Source: Closterium sp. NIES-65
Lineage: Eukaryota; Streptophyta; Zygnematophyceae; Desmidiales; Closteriaceae
Length of the DNA stretch: 64,000 bases
NCBI GenBank assembly: GCA_948144175.1
Contig: CANXME010002492.1
Location: forward strand, 144,982 to 208,981
Direction of reading: 5' to 3'
The notes beneath the pieces are model-generated. The model was given only the letters and a program-made list of their open reading frames with translations. It ran no database searches and was not told the origin of the DNA. The position numbers were made by a program, and so were the translations under genes. Positions 23,335 to 35,900 of this stretch are shown piece after piece (the first letter of the stretch is position 1; the number at the start of each line of letters is the position of its first letter).

Positions 23335-23455
23335 ATGCCCTTACCAATGCCCATGCACATGTCTATGCTCATGCCCATGCCCATGCCTATGCTCATGCCC
23401 ATGCCCATGCCCGTGCACATACTCGTGCCCATGCTCGTGCCCATGCTTGCCCCCA
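23335..23455. repeat. CCCATG hexamer tract
   Basis: Short tandem repeat of ATGCCC with CTATGCTC interruptions. No coding evidence. Confidence 0.7.
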
Positions 23456-23638
23456 AGCTGGCGCTGTCGTTGAGATGCTGTGCGTGGGGCAGCGAGGCGA
23501 GAGAAGAGAGAGGCGTGGAAAAGCGTCCTACTGAGAGAAGAGGATGCGGGAAAACGTGGTGGGTGGAAATTCAACGGCGATGAGGGGCGGAGCAAGTTGG
23601 AATGCTCAGAGGCTGATGCCAGCCGTGCATGAAGCAGC

Positions 23639-26600
23639 TGTCAAATTATAATGTTGTCTAGGCTTTAGTGGGGTAGCCCATATGGGGTACACATTTCTAG
23701 GGTTGCATATTTGTATCACTCTCATTCCATAGTCATTCCATCCTCGTTTCAGTTTTCTCATGGTATCGAGCAGGTTCCCTCGTGGGAAATGTTCCTAGGG
23801 CCCTACTACTGCTTCCGCTGCTACTCGATCTGTCGCACGCCCCGTGGCGTGCGACCTATTTTCATCTCGATTTTCTTTCTGGAGCGCGCCCCGAGGCGCG
23901 CGGCCCCGCTACCCCGTCGCGCCGCCCTAGCGGCCGCGTCGCGCCGCCCTCGCGGCCCCGATCTGCCGCCCTAGTGGCCTCGTCACCTACCTCTGCGGCC
24001 TCAGCGCCGCCCTTCCCGGCCCCGGCTCCGCCCTTCCAGGCCCCGGCGCCACCTCGGCTGGCCCCGTCGCCTACCCCGGCGACCCCAACGCCGCTCTTCC
24101 CGACCCGGCCCCGCCTCTACTGGCCCCGTCGCCTACCCCTGCGGCCCCGGCGCTGCCCTTCCCGGCCCCGGCGCCACCTCTGCTGGCCCCGGCGCAGCCT
24201 CTGCTGGCCCAGACGCCTACCCTGCGGCCCCGGCGCCACCTCAACTGGCCCCGTCACCGCTCCACCCGGCCCCGCCGCCATCCCCAAGCGGCCCCGCCGT
24301 CACCACCGAGCCGCCGGCGCCGCCGAGCTAGTGCCCAGCCACCCGAGTCACCCGAGCCGCCCGAGCCGCAGCGCCACCTCAGCCGCCCGAGCCGCCGAGT
24401 CGCCGAGCCGCCGCGCTGCAGTTGCTGCCGAGCCACCGTACCGCTGAGTCGCCCGAGTCGCCCGAGCCGCCGAGCCGCAGTTGCTGCAGTGCCGCCGTGC
24501 CGCCAAGCCGCCCGAGCCGCCCGAGCCGCCCGCACCGCCGAGTCGCCGAGTCGCCGAGTCGTCGAGCCTGCTCTTCCCACCACTGGTGAGCCTCTGCCTT
24601 ACTAGCGCGCTGCTTGCCGCTTGCTTGGCTGCCTGCCTTACTGCGGCTACTCCTGCTCCTGCTTCTACTGGCGGAGCCAGATGCAGCCCCAGCGACGTCC
24701 GCGTGAGTCCCTCACGCCCCAGCAGCTGCGTGAGTGGTACGCTGGTTGGGGTTGTAGGGGTGGCGGCGCTACTAGTGCTACTACTACTGGCGGCGTCCAG
24801 ATGCAGCTCCAGCGACCCCCACGCACGTCTCTCACGCCCCAGCAGCTTCGTGAGTGGTACGCTCAGAGTGGAGGGTCTCTCAGTTCTGTTCGCTGCTCTT
24901 ACGTGATTCGCACTAGTGCTCGGACTGGTCAGCCTTGTGGGACGCCTAGTCACACACAGTCCCGCTGCTTCGCCCGTTTGAGCGACGCTTGGCGTACCGA
25001 GTTTGGCGACGAGGCTGAGCTCCCCGACTGGGTGGAGTTGCTTAGGCAGAGGGTAGATATATTTTCTCTTGACTATGATGCTATTCTCACTGCCATGTAT
25101 GCATTGCCTACTAGTGCTGACCGTGCCGGTCACCTCTGCGTACCGCCTGACCCGGGTATCGAGCCTGCTGCTCTAGCTGCTGGTGAGGCTGCTGCTCTGG
25201 GTGCTAGTATGTCTCCTGCTCCAGGTACAGGTGCGGCTGCTGCTCTAGGTGCTAGTGAGTCTCCTTCCTCAGGTGCGGGTGAGTCTGCTCTCTCAGGTAC
25301 CGCGTCGGCTCCGGCCTCTCACACCTTCACCCTTGACTCGGGGGCTTCCCACTCCTTCTTTCGAGACCGCACCACACTCACGCCGCTTGGTCGGCCAGTT
25401 GCAGTCTCTCTAACAGACCCCTCTAGGGGCCCTGTCCTTGCTCACTTCTCCACTGTCCTCCCGTGTCCGGCGGCCCCCTCTGGCACCCTGTCTGGTCTTT
25501 ACCTCCCCTCGTTCTCTACGAACTTGGTGAGTGGTGCTGACCTGCCGGATGCGGGGGTTCACCAGTTCACTCCTGCGAGTCAGCGGGTGACCCACCGCAC
25601 GGACGCTCGGACAGGCCGACACCTGGCCACGTTTACACGTCGGCCGGGGTCAAGCCTGAACACACTGACCACTGCGTCTCCTCCAGTCCCTGCGTCTGGT
25701 CAGGTAGCTGCGTCGGGTCAGGTGTTAGCTACAACGTCTAGGTCTGGTCCTGAGTCTGCCCCCTGCTCGTGTCGCCTCCTGTCTCACGAGACTCTCCTCT
25801 GGCACCACCGCCTTGGTTACCCCTCCCTGCTTCGTCTCCGAAGCATGGCCTCCGGTGTCCTTGTCTCTGGTCTTCCGCGGTCCCTCCCTCCCCTTCCTCC
25901 GGGGCCTGGCCCTACCTGCGTCCCCTGTGTCGAGGGGCGGCAGCGGGCTGCCCCTCACACCTCCCAGTTTCCTCTGACAGAGGCCCCGCTGCAGACGCTT
26001 CACATGGACGTGTGGGGCCCGGCCCGCGTCCGTGGACACGGTCACGAGCGCTACTTCCTGTTGGTGGTTGACGACTACTCGCGTTACACCACAGTCTTCC
26101 CCTTGCGCAGCAAGGGTGATGTCACTGAGGTGTTGATCGATTGGATCCGCGCAGCTCGTCTCCAGCTCAGGCGGAGCTTCGGCTCGGACTTTCCTGTTCT
26201 GCGTCTGCACTTTGACAGAGGCGGAGAGTTCTCCTCTGGCCTTCTGCGAGCCTACTGTCGTGCACGAGGCATCCGCCAGACCTTCACGCTTTCGAACTCT
26301 CCACAGCAAAATGGGATTGCTGAGTGCCGCATTGGCATGGTCATGGACGTCGCCCGTACGTCCATGATGCATGCGGCTGCCCCCCATTTTCTGTGGCCGT
26401 TTGCGGTCCGGTACGCGGCGCATCAGATCAACCTTCAGCCCAGGGTCTCCATGCCGGAGACCTCCCCAGCCTTGCTGTGGACGGGGAAGATCGGCGATGC
26501 GTCTGTGTTCCGTGTCTGGGGATCTCGGGCGTTTGTTCGCGGCTTGTCTGCGGACAAGCTGTCCCCTCGTGCTGCTCCTTGCGTCTTCCTGGGTTTCCCC

Positions 26601-29600
26601 CCTGACGCGCCAGGGTGGCAGTTCTACCACCCCACCTCTCGCCGTGTTCTGTCCTCCCAGGACGTCACGTTCGACGAGTCGGTCCCCTACTACCGTCTCT
26701 TCCCCTACCGCACTCCGTCCCTCCCCCCGCCACCGCTCTTCCTTGTGCCAGGTCCCCCCCCGGTAGACCCCCTCCCCCCTCAGGGTCCTGCCCCTTCAGG
26801 TGTGTCCCAGGTAGACGCTGTCGAGCCTGTCGAGGTCGCTGGTGACTCTGGTGCTGCTGAGGGTGCTGAGCCTGGGGGTGCTGACTCTGGGGGTGCTGAC
26901 TCTGGGGGTGCTGAGCGTGTGGGTACTACGACTAGGGGTGCTGAGCCTGGGGGTGCTGAGTCTGGGGGTGCTGAGCCTAGGGGTGCTACGCCTGGGGGTG
27001 CTGAGCCTGGGGGTACTGAGCCTGGGGGTGCTACGCCTAGAGGTGCTGAGCCTGAGGGAGCTGAGCCTGCTTGTGGGGCGTCTGGTGGTGCTGAGCCTGG
27101 CGGTTCTCCGGGTGCTTCGTCTCGCCGGGAGCCACTCTCTCCACAGGAGCTGCGTGAGTGGTTTGCCCAGCGCTGGAGGCGAGCTGCTGGAGCTGGAGGT
27201 GCTGCGGGTACTGGAGGTTCTGCTGCTGCTGAGGGTGCTACTTGTGCTGCTGGAGGTACTGGAGCTGGAGGTGCTGCTGGTGCTGGTGCTACCACTGGGG
27301 GTCCTGGTGCTGTCCCTGCTGTGTCTGGAGTCGCAGTGCGGCCTCGACCGTACTTCGTTACGCTCCTTCAGCAGGTTCTTGGTCTCCCGCCTTCTACTGG
27401 TCCACCTCCCTTAGAGTGTCCACAGCCTGTCCCGTCACAGTTACAGTTACAGCCGGCCTCCCCACTGCCTGCTCCTTCTCCCTACACTGGTCCTACTGGA
27501 GGTCTTGCTGAGTGTCGTGAGCCTGCGTCTCGTCCTGCGTCGCCTGTTCGTGCTGCTCGCGCTAGTGGTCGCGGTTCGCGTCAGCGTCCTCCTCCTGTCC
27601 CTGGCACGCACCGGATGTCTCTGCGTCCGTCCACTGCTCCTCTGCGTGCCCCTTTGCCTTCTCCTCCTGAGTCCTCTCTTCCTGCCCTTGCCGACCCGGA
27701 GTCGGACTCTCTTCGTGCTGCCAGTCCTACTGTCACGCGTCTTCTTGCTACTGTCGTCACTGACCTCTCCTTTGAGTCCACTGCTGCGTCTGCTCTTGTT
27801 GCTGAGCTCGTCGACTTTGCTGCTCGCTGTCGCCTAGACTACGCTGCTAGTCTCGTTGCTGAGTCTGCGTCTGTCTGTCCTCCGTCCGTCGGGGGTGAGT
27901 GTGCTCTTGGCACGGAGATCCTTGAGGAAAGGCAGGAGGAGTTCCAGTGTCTGGCAGCTGCTTCACCTCATCTCGTGTCCGTACTGCTTACCCCTGAGGG
28001 AGACCCGGATGCACTTGACATCCCGACTCCGCGCTCTTACGCGGAGGCCGTAGAGGGTCCCTACTCCTCTCAGTGGCAGGCAGCTATGGATGCAGAGATG
28101 GCTTCCTGGAAGTCCACAGGCACCTACGTTGACGCGGTTCCCCCACCTGGGGCGAACATCGTCAGTGGCATGTGGATCTTCAGGGTGAAGCGGCCGCGTG
28201 GCTCTCCGCCTGTCTTCAAGGCGTGGTACGTGGCTCGTGGCTACGGTCAGCGGCAGGGAGTTGACTACTTTCAGACCTTCTCTCCCACCCCGAAGATGAC
28301 CACTCTTCGGGTGCTGCTACACATAGCCGCTCAGCGTGACTACGAGCTTCACTCCCTTGACTTCAGCACTGCTTTCCTGCAGGGTAGCCTGCACGAGGAG
28401 ATCTGGCTGCGCCGTCCACCTGGCTTCACTGGGACTTTCCCTCCTGGCACCTAGTGGAGCCTCCGACGGCTAGTCTACGGTCTTCGCCAGGCACCGCGCG
28501 AGTGGCACGACACACTGAGGACTACGCTTGCGGCTCTTGCGTTTGCTCCCTCTACTGCTGATCCGTCGCTGTTTCTACGCACCGACACCTCTTTGCCGTT
28601 GTTCTACATCCTCGTGTACGTCGACGACTTGGTCTTTGCCACTGCTGACACTCCTGGACTCGCCCACGTGAAGTCCGAGCTGCAGAAGAGACACACGTGC
28701 ACAGACCTGGGTGAACTGCGCAGCTACCTTGGCTTGCAGATCACCCGGGACAGAGCACGCTGCACCATTACCCTGACTCAGTCACACATGGTGCAGCAGG
28801 TCCTTCAGCGCTTCGGCTTCACGTACTCCTCGCCTCAGGCCACTCCTCTGCCTACTCGCCACTCGCTCTCAGCTCTGCCTTCGGATGAGTCCATAGAGTC
28901 GAGTTGTCCGTATGCAGAGCTTGTTGGCTGCCTCATGTACCTGATGACCTGCACACGACCTGACCTTGCATACCCTCTTAGCATTCTTGCACGCTATGTT
29001 GCTCCTGGGAGACACAGACCAGAGAACATGGCTGCAGCGAAGAGGGTGTTGCGCTACTTATGCAGTACGTCGGGCATGGGGCTAGTGCTTGGAGGGCAGA
29101 GTCTAGTGGTCCTCACTGGGCACGCGGACGCTTCTTGGGCTGACGACCAGGCTACGCAGCGGTCGTCACAGGGTTACACCTTCAGCCTTGGTTCCGGCTC
29201 TGTTTCGTGGCGGGCTACTCGCTCGTCTTCTGTTCTCGGCTCCAGTTGTGAGGCCGAGATCTACGCCGGGGCCATGGCTGCACAGGAGCTTCGCTGGCTC
29301 ACCTACCTGCTGACCGACCTTGGAGAGCCGCCTCGTTCTCTTCCAGTCGTGTACGTAGACAACAAGGCCATGCTGGCCTTGTGTCGAGAGCAGCGACTGG
29401 AGCACAGAACAAAGCACATTGCTCTTCGCTACTTCCTTGCTCGTGAGCTACTGCAGCGTGGTCAGTTGCGGCTTGCGTACGTGGCCTCTGAGGCCAACAC
29501 TGCTGATGTTTTCACCAAGGCACTTGCGCCTTGTGATCATCAGCGCTCTGTACTCAGCTTGGTCTTGTGCGTGTCTTGCCTCACTTGCTCACTTCTTGAC

Positions 29601-29929
29601 CTTGCTTGTACTGTCACATATATATACTCCTGCTCTTGCTTGCTTAGCCTCTAATATATATATGTGCTCCTGCATGTGAACTGGCCTTTTGGCCTTGAAC
29701 TTGTGCTCGGAATGTGTGGTGACTTTGTGATCCACCCTGAGCTTTGCTTTGCTTTGCTTGACTGGTCTTGTGACCCCTTGTTCTCCCCCACTTTGCCTAT
29801 GGGGGTGTGTCAAATTATAATGTTGTCTAGGCTTTAGTGGGGTAGCCCATATGGGGTACACATTTCTAGGGTTGCATATTTGTATCACTCTCATTCCATA
29901 GTCATTCCATCCTCGTTTCAGTTTTCTCA
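23639..29929 (+). mobile_element. Copia element F, young, nearly whole
   Basis: Fossil Ty1/Copia element with perfect 5-bp duplications GCAGC (23634-23638 and 29930-29934) and 122-bp LTRs (23639-23760 and 29808-29929) that look identical base for base, implying recent insertion. A primer-binding site (TGGTATCGAGCAGG) follows the 5' LTR and a polypurine tract (TATGGGGGTG) precedes the 3' LTR. The coding region runs from about 24.6 to 29.65 kb: protease (TLDSGASHSFFRD), GAG-pre (WHHRLGYPSLLRL), integrase (HMDVWGPARVRG), a variable linker of GGAEP-type repeats (26.86-27.1 kb), reverse transcriptase (YVDDLVFA) and RNase H. I find no classical gag core in the GC-rich 5' leader. About one break. 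Confidence 0.9.
26860..27095 (+). repeat. 15-bp coding repeats in the pol linker of element F
   Basis: Tandem units like GGGGGTGCTGAGCCT encode Gly-Gly-Ala-Glu-Pro-type repeats between integrase and reverse transcriptase. The period is a multiple of three, so length can drift without loss of frame. Confidence 0.8.
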
Positions 29930-29934
29930 GCAGC

Positions 29935-31022
29935 TAGCACCTCTCTCGAATGGTCCCAGCAAACACTTCAAAGACAAATAACGCTTACCAAATGCACACC
30001 AAGTGTTCGTTGTTTGCATATCGGAAAGGCCTCAAGGTTGGAGCCTGTGGGCGGCGGAATGATGCGTTTCAAGCGCTCCCACATGCGCACCATGCGCTGC
30101 CCGCCCGTTGCTACCACCTCTATCGCCACCATTGCTGCATGCCACCCGCTGCCACCCGCTTTGCGGTCCAAGTCAGTGAGCGACCCTGGGGGGGCGGGAA
30201 CGGGGGAGAAAGATGGCAAGAAGGACGACGGCAATGGGAGTTGGTATGGAAAGCGGCGAGAGAGAGGGTAAAGAGAATACAAGGTTTTTTTTTTTAACTA
30301 CCTCCTCTCCTCCTTTACTTCTCCTAATTTTCCTCTCCTCCCTTGTTGCTCCTCCTCGAACTCTCCCTCTCTATCTCCCTCCCCCCCTCCCGCAACCTCG
30401 CCCTTGCCCTCCCCTCCCATTCCCCAACTTTCACCCCGCACCAATGGTGGTGTTGCGGCGGTGGTGGTGGCGGCGGCGCGGCCAGTGGGCGAGCAGGGCT
30501 GGCAAGAAGTCAACTGCTTCTGTTGTTGTTGTTGTTGCTGCTGCTGCTGCTGCTGCTGATGCTACTGCTGCTGCACCAATGGGTGCGCCTGCCCGCGAGC
30601 AGGGGGCTCTCGGAGGCACGTGGTATAACTCCCGCTTCTGCTGCTTGTGCTGACGCTGTTGTTGCAGGTGCTGTTGCTACTACTGCTGCTGCCGTCCTTG
30701 GGTGGAATGGGAGTTCAAGCAAGAGGGGCGGGGGGAGGGCGTGTGGTCCAGCATGCAGTTCTGCCGCTCCATCTGTGGGGTTGGGAGAGGAGGGGGGAGA
30801 CGGTGGGGGTAGATATGGGAGTTGGAGGAAGGGGGGCAGAAGAGTGGGGACAAAGGAGACAAGGGAAGGGGGATGGGAGGACGGGGGAGGTGCCAGGAGG
30901 GGAGGATGCGAATGGCGAGAAGAATGCGAGCAGCGCTGCTGCCGTGGCATGAGGTGCTGCCATGCCATCTCACCCGCAGCAGAATGAGCATGAGGTGCTG
31001 CAATGCCATCTCCCCATCTCAC
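29935..31022. other. Host intron-like sequence between element F and element B
   Basis: Contains a poly-pyrimidine tract (about 30300-30420), a GCT/GTT trinucleotide run (about 30515-30560) and G-rich sequence. Long open frames here are low-complexity and I cannot support an exon. It continues, across element F, the host sequence that ends at 23638. Confidence 0.45.
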
Positions 31023-31090
31023 CCTGAGCAGCATGAGCTCCTCTCGCAGGCCGCGCAGCCACTCGCTGTGCTTGAGCGCAGCAACTCACT
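31023..31090 (-). CDS. Host exon fragment adjoining element B
   Basis: On the minus strand, directly outside the element B LTR, an exon reads ALKHSEWLRGLREELMLLR and ends at a donor (CTCAGG/GTGAGATG). It is charged and helical. CTCAAGCACAGCGAG is repeated twice in tandem across the insertion point (once here, once at 2943-2957). If the inversion model holds, this exon lies just upstream of the TBC exons at 23.3-22.4 kb and so may be the pre-TBC region of the same Rab-GAP. No family assignment on its own. Confidence 0.4.
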
Positions 31091-32930
31091 TGCGGAGATA
31101 ACTAGTACAATGGGAGCTAGGCTACGGGCTAGGCACGAGGCAAGGGTGATCTCTGCGTTCGTTCCTTAGTCGTTCACTTGTGCTTGCACTACTTGCTGGT
31201 TCATGGGGAATGTTGGCAAGAGTTCCACTAGCAAAAGTTCACAACAATAATAGCAACAACATTGGCATGCAAGACTACATCAGGCCTAGCAAAGCTGATG
31301 GTCGACCTCCAGCGCAGCACGGTCGACCGCATGCCAGCACGACTTGGTCGACCGCGCTCCAGCAGAGCATGGTCGCGGCTTGCCAACGTTGCAAGTCCAC
31401 AGTGTGCCAACGCTGTAGCAAGTCGGCCGCACAACGTTGTACCTGCAGGACAACAAAGCATCTGCTTCGCAAATGCGCGCAGCTGGTTGGTGCACCATTC
31501 CTTGTCACGAGCATAGCGCAGACGCCTGGCAGACTCCACGCCAGCGATTGCGCCCACCAGCCACATTGATCTTGGGATCCCACCCCCGAGGTCGGCCTCG
31601 TAGAAGCCACCTCGGCGACTGTCGCACACGTCGCCTGGGTATCCCGGTCGACCGGGCAGCCAGGTCGACGTCGTCGGGTCGGCGTCCTCCTTGGTCGGTG
31701 TCCCATCATCGACCACTTCGGGACTAGGCCACCGACTTCGCCAAGTCGTCGGCCACCCCAGGTCGGCGCCCTCCACCCCGACGCCCTGCTAGTCGACGCC
31801 CAGCTGCTCGGCGTCCTGCTACTCGACGCCCTCCAGCTCGACGTCCCCAGCCTTCCCTGTCGAGGTCGACGTTGGCCCCTCCTTCGTCGACCACCAGGTT
31901 CGGTCGACCTCCTGGTCGATGTTATAGTCACAATAGGCTCCAATGTGCCTAAAACGAAAGATAGAGTGCACAGCCGGATTTCTGCACAGCGGCTTCAAGC
32001 GTTCATAGCGTTCTGGTCACAACTTCAAATGACCTGATTCAACTTGGATCTGGAGCGTCTTAACGTCGCCTACAATAGGAAATTTAGATCGCACAATTTC
32101 ACCAAGTATTGACGGCACAGTGTTGGTTTGAACGAACGGCACTATGGCAGCCACTATAGTCTTAGAACACAAAATAGGAAGAGATATGAAGAGTTACGAG
32201 TTGGGAATGACTCCCAGCTCCTACAAACCCCAAGAGCCGAGGTACAGTAATGTGGAACAGTGCCACACTGTCCCCAACCACGAAGGGTCTCGAAACTACC
32301 CTTCATTAGGGCCTACACCAAGTGAAATGTTACACTACACAAAGTAATGTAACTATCTTCAATATCTTGAGGTGTACCCTTTTGGCGAGCTTCGAAATCA
32401 CTTGAGGCTTGACACCAAGGCTCGGGCTCTTCATCACAAACTCATCCTTGAGTTCTTGATGGGTCTTCTGCACACACCTGCGACACGCCGAACGTTCAAC
32501 ACAGGACATAATAGAAACCGCGCACGACAAAATAGAAACCGCGCGCTAGACACAAACGACCGCGTAACACGCGTCTAGCGATAACTCGCTATTGACTCGA
32601 CACACACACTCGACATCATGACTCAACATTCACACACAATTATAAGCATGAAATATATATTATCCCATGCCCTCATACCATTCCATACACACACACATGC
32701 ACGCACACGGACAACAAGCCGAGTGCAAACCGTAGAGTTGCACCAACAGTCGACCACCCCACACTAGGCGCCCAGAAGTTGACGCCCATCGCAGTGGCCC
32801 CCGCGCAAGTCAGCCTCCTCGCCGACGAGTCCGCCCACTACTACAGGTCGATTGCACTTCCCCGTACACCCGACCACGAGAACGGCTCTGCCCAAGCGAG
32901 GATGGGGCCTAACAACAACTCCCGTTGACA
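31091..32930 (-). repeat. LTR of element B, second copy, holding a solo LTR C
   Basis: Minus-strand LTR starting TGTCAACGGGAG at 32930 and ending TTATCTCCGCA at 31091. Discounting the nested solo LTR (829 bp plus 5-bp duplication) leaves 1006 bp, the same as the copy at 2958-3963. Confidence 0.8.
31920..32748 (-). repeat. Solo LTR of family C
   Basis: An 829-bp relative of the LTRs of element C in minus orientation (plus strand begins TGTTATAGTCACAATAGG and ends TGCACCAACA). It is flanked by perfect 5-bp duplications GTCGA (31915-31919 and 32749-32753). No internal sequence remains, so it is the product of LTR-LTR recombination. Confidence 0.88.
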
Positions 32931-35900
32931 CTCCCCTGCGGTGTTCACGCTTGGCCCCCCCAGCCAACACGGGAGTACCACTCGGAGAATAGCTCGTCGG
33001 CGTGCACCCAACACACAGCACACCGGTCACCGCACCAGCCATGCAAGAGGGCATGGCACATACCGCTGCACGTCGTTGTCACCGACTCCCACATCGGCCA
33101 GGCGGACCTGGCCGATTGCGACGGAGCACCAGTTGAAAGCCGGATAGTGCAGCGCCTTCGTCAGGAAGTCGGCCGGCTACTCAGCGGTAGGGATGTACTT
33201 CAGCAAAAACTTCCCGCGCTTCACCATGTGCTGCAGCCAAGCTTGTCGCCACTCCATGTGCTTGAGGTTTCCCGTCAACCCCATGCCCTCTGCGACTGTG
33301 ATTGCCGACTTGTTGTCCACCCGAAGGACGGTCGGCTCCCCGGCATCCAGCTACCGGAACTCTGCGAGGAGGAAGCGAAGGCGGCGTCCCTCCTTGCCAG
33401 CTTCAGTGGCTGCCAAGTACTCCAACTCGGCCGACGACAGCATCGCGCACTTGATGCGCCGGCTCGACCAGGAGACCGCGGCTCCTCTAAAGACGAACAC
33501 GTAGCCTCCCGTGCTCGTCCGCTCCTGCTTGTCGCCGGCATCGTCGGCGTCCACGTAGCCGACCAGCTCTAGCGATTCAGGCTCATCGGCAAACTCCAGG
33601 GCAGTGTCACGTGTGTTGGAGAGGTAGGCGAGGCAGCGGTCGACTCACGCTAGTGCTGGTCGCTCCTTACCGTGAGGCCGCTTCCCAGCTTGCTGCAGGC
33701 AAAGGCGATGTCCGTCTCGTCGTCGCCTCGAACTGTAGCAAGCCGACCTTCTGCCGGTACTCTTCCTCCTCGCGCTCCTGCGCCTCCTCTTTGTCGAAGG
33801 TGAGCTTGGCGTAGGCGTCGACCAAGACCGGCGTCTTCAAAGTGCGCCCAGTTTGCTCCTCGTTGATGAAGCGCCTACGCAGCTTGTCCGCGTAGCCCTG
33901 CTGAAGCAGCCACAGCTTCCTCGCCACGCCAGCATGTCACGCACGATTTCCAGCCCGAGGTACTTCTAAACCGGCGAGATCTTACGCAGCTCAAAGGCGG
34001 ACTCCAGCAGCTCCTTCAGCTCCTTCAGCATCTCGGCACTACTGCTGGTGGCGAGTTGGTCATCGACGTAGACCAGCACCTAGCAGGCCACCTTGTTGTT
34101 GCCGACCTTGAAGTAGAGGGCCGTGTCGACCTGGCTCTTCTTCCAGCTGGCGCTGACCAGCACGTCGCTGAGAGCCTTGTACCATAGCAGCGGCGACTGC
34201 TTCAGCCCGTAAAGGTTGTTCAGCAGCTTGCACACCCGGCCGGTTCTGTCGTTGAAGTAGTCTAGTTGGTACATGTACAGCAACCCGGTCGAGCTTGCTC
34301 TGCAGGAAGGCGTGCTTCATGTCGAGCTGCATCAGGTTGAGGTTGAGGACGGTGACGATGCCGAGGAAGATCCTCAGCATGACGTAGCTGCTCACTGGCG
34401 CATACTTCTCGTCGTAGTCGGCGCCATACACCTGGGTGAAGCCCTTCACGACCAGCCTCGCCTTCTCATGCTCGACGGTGTCGTCGATGCAGTACTTCGT
34501 CGTCATCACCCACCGGTTCTTCATGATAATCACCCTCGGCGCCCGTTCGACTAGCTCCCACGTGCCCATGTTGATGAGGCTGCGGATCTCTTCCTCCATG
34601 GCGGCCTTCACGGCCTGGCCCTTCCAGCTCGACAGCGCCTCCTTCACCGTCATCGTAGAAATATCCCAGCGGTGCTCGGGATCTGCGTGCATATCAAGGT
34701 CCAGCTCTGGCAGGTCCTCATTGTCCTCAGCGTCGTCATACGCCAGATCGTCATCGTCCACGTCGTACACCGGCGTCCTCTCCATCATCACTGGCGTCGC
34801 TGCCCTCAGCATCTTGCTGCACCACGGCCGACACCTCTGCGGACTTCTCCCCTGTAGTCAGCTCCCCGGCCGACTTCTCGGTCGCCGACTGCTCCTTGGT
34901 CGGCTTCGATGCTGCCTGCACCCCTGTGGGCTGCTGCCCTGCCAATGACGCCGACTTCACCACTGTTGTCTTTACCTCGGACTGCTCTTCTCCTGCTGGC
35001 GTCGACTTCAGCCTCACGTTGACTTCCTAGACGTCACGTCGGCCACCGGCGATGCGCTTGGCCAGCGCCACAGGCGATGCCTCAATTCTCCCCTCATCGC
35101 CGGAGGCCGACACCGGAGTCAGCCCACGCAGGTCGGCCATCAGGGGAGGAGCAGGAGGGGAAGGGGAGGGGTCATCCTTGACGTCCTCAAGAGCAGGATC
35201 ACAGACCTTGGCGAGTAGAGGGAGTGTCGCCGTCGAGGTGTCCGTCCCGACGCCGGCTCGTGCTCTGACTTCTACACCTCTAGTGACATGTCCTTGTAAA
35301 ACCCCACGTCCGACGTGGTGACCACCCTGTTGTCAACAATGTTGAGGAGCTCCCAGCCCTTGCTCTCCTCTGACACGCCGAGGTGAAGGCCCCACCTGGC
35401 CTTCGGCTTTAGCTCTCCACGTCGCTGCTACTCGGGGACGAGGAACTGCGCCATGCAGCTCCACACTCGTGCCAGCGACAAGTCGGGCTTCTTCCCAGTC
35501 AGCAGCAGGTATGGCGTCGTCCCTGGCAACACCGTCGACCTCTCCAGGCAGTTGCGGACCCAGACGGCCTGCCGCAGAGCGAGGTGCCACTAGCATCATC
35601 CATGTGCAGCACGCCCATGTGCAGCAGCATCATCAACACCAACTCCACCACCGTTCTCATCTTTCGCTCCGCCATGCCGTTCTGCTGCGAGGTGTACAGG
35701 CAGGTCAGGTCGTGAACGATCCCCTTTCCGTTCACGAAGTCGGTGAACTGCTTCCAAAGGAACTCCCCTCCTCAATCAGAGCGCGGCATCAACACCGATT
35801 TCTTTGTGTGTCGCTCAGCCACCGCCAGCCATTGCACAAACTCCTGCAGCGCATCCGACTTCTTGGCGACCGGCCTCACCCACATATAGCGGATCTTGCA

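Noticed and set aside
30298-31034. Polyglutamine or polyserine protein gene
   Set aside because: Open frames follow a GCT/GTT run and pyrimidine tracts; no consistent exon borders, and different frames are equally open.
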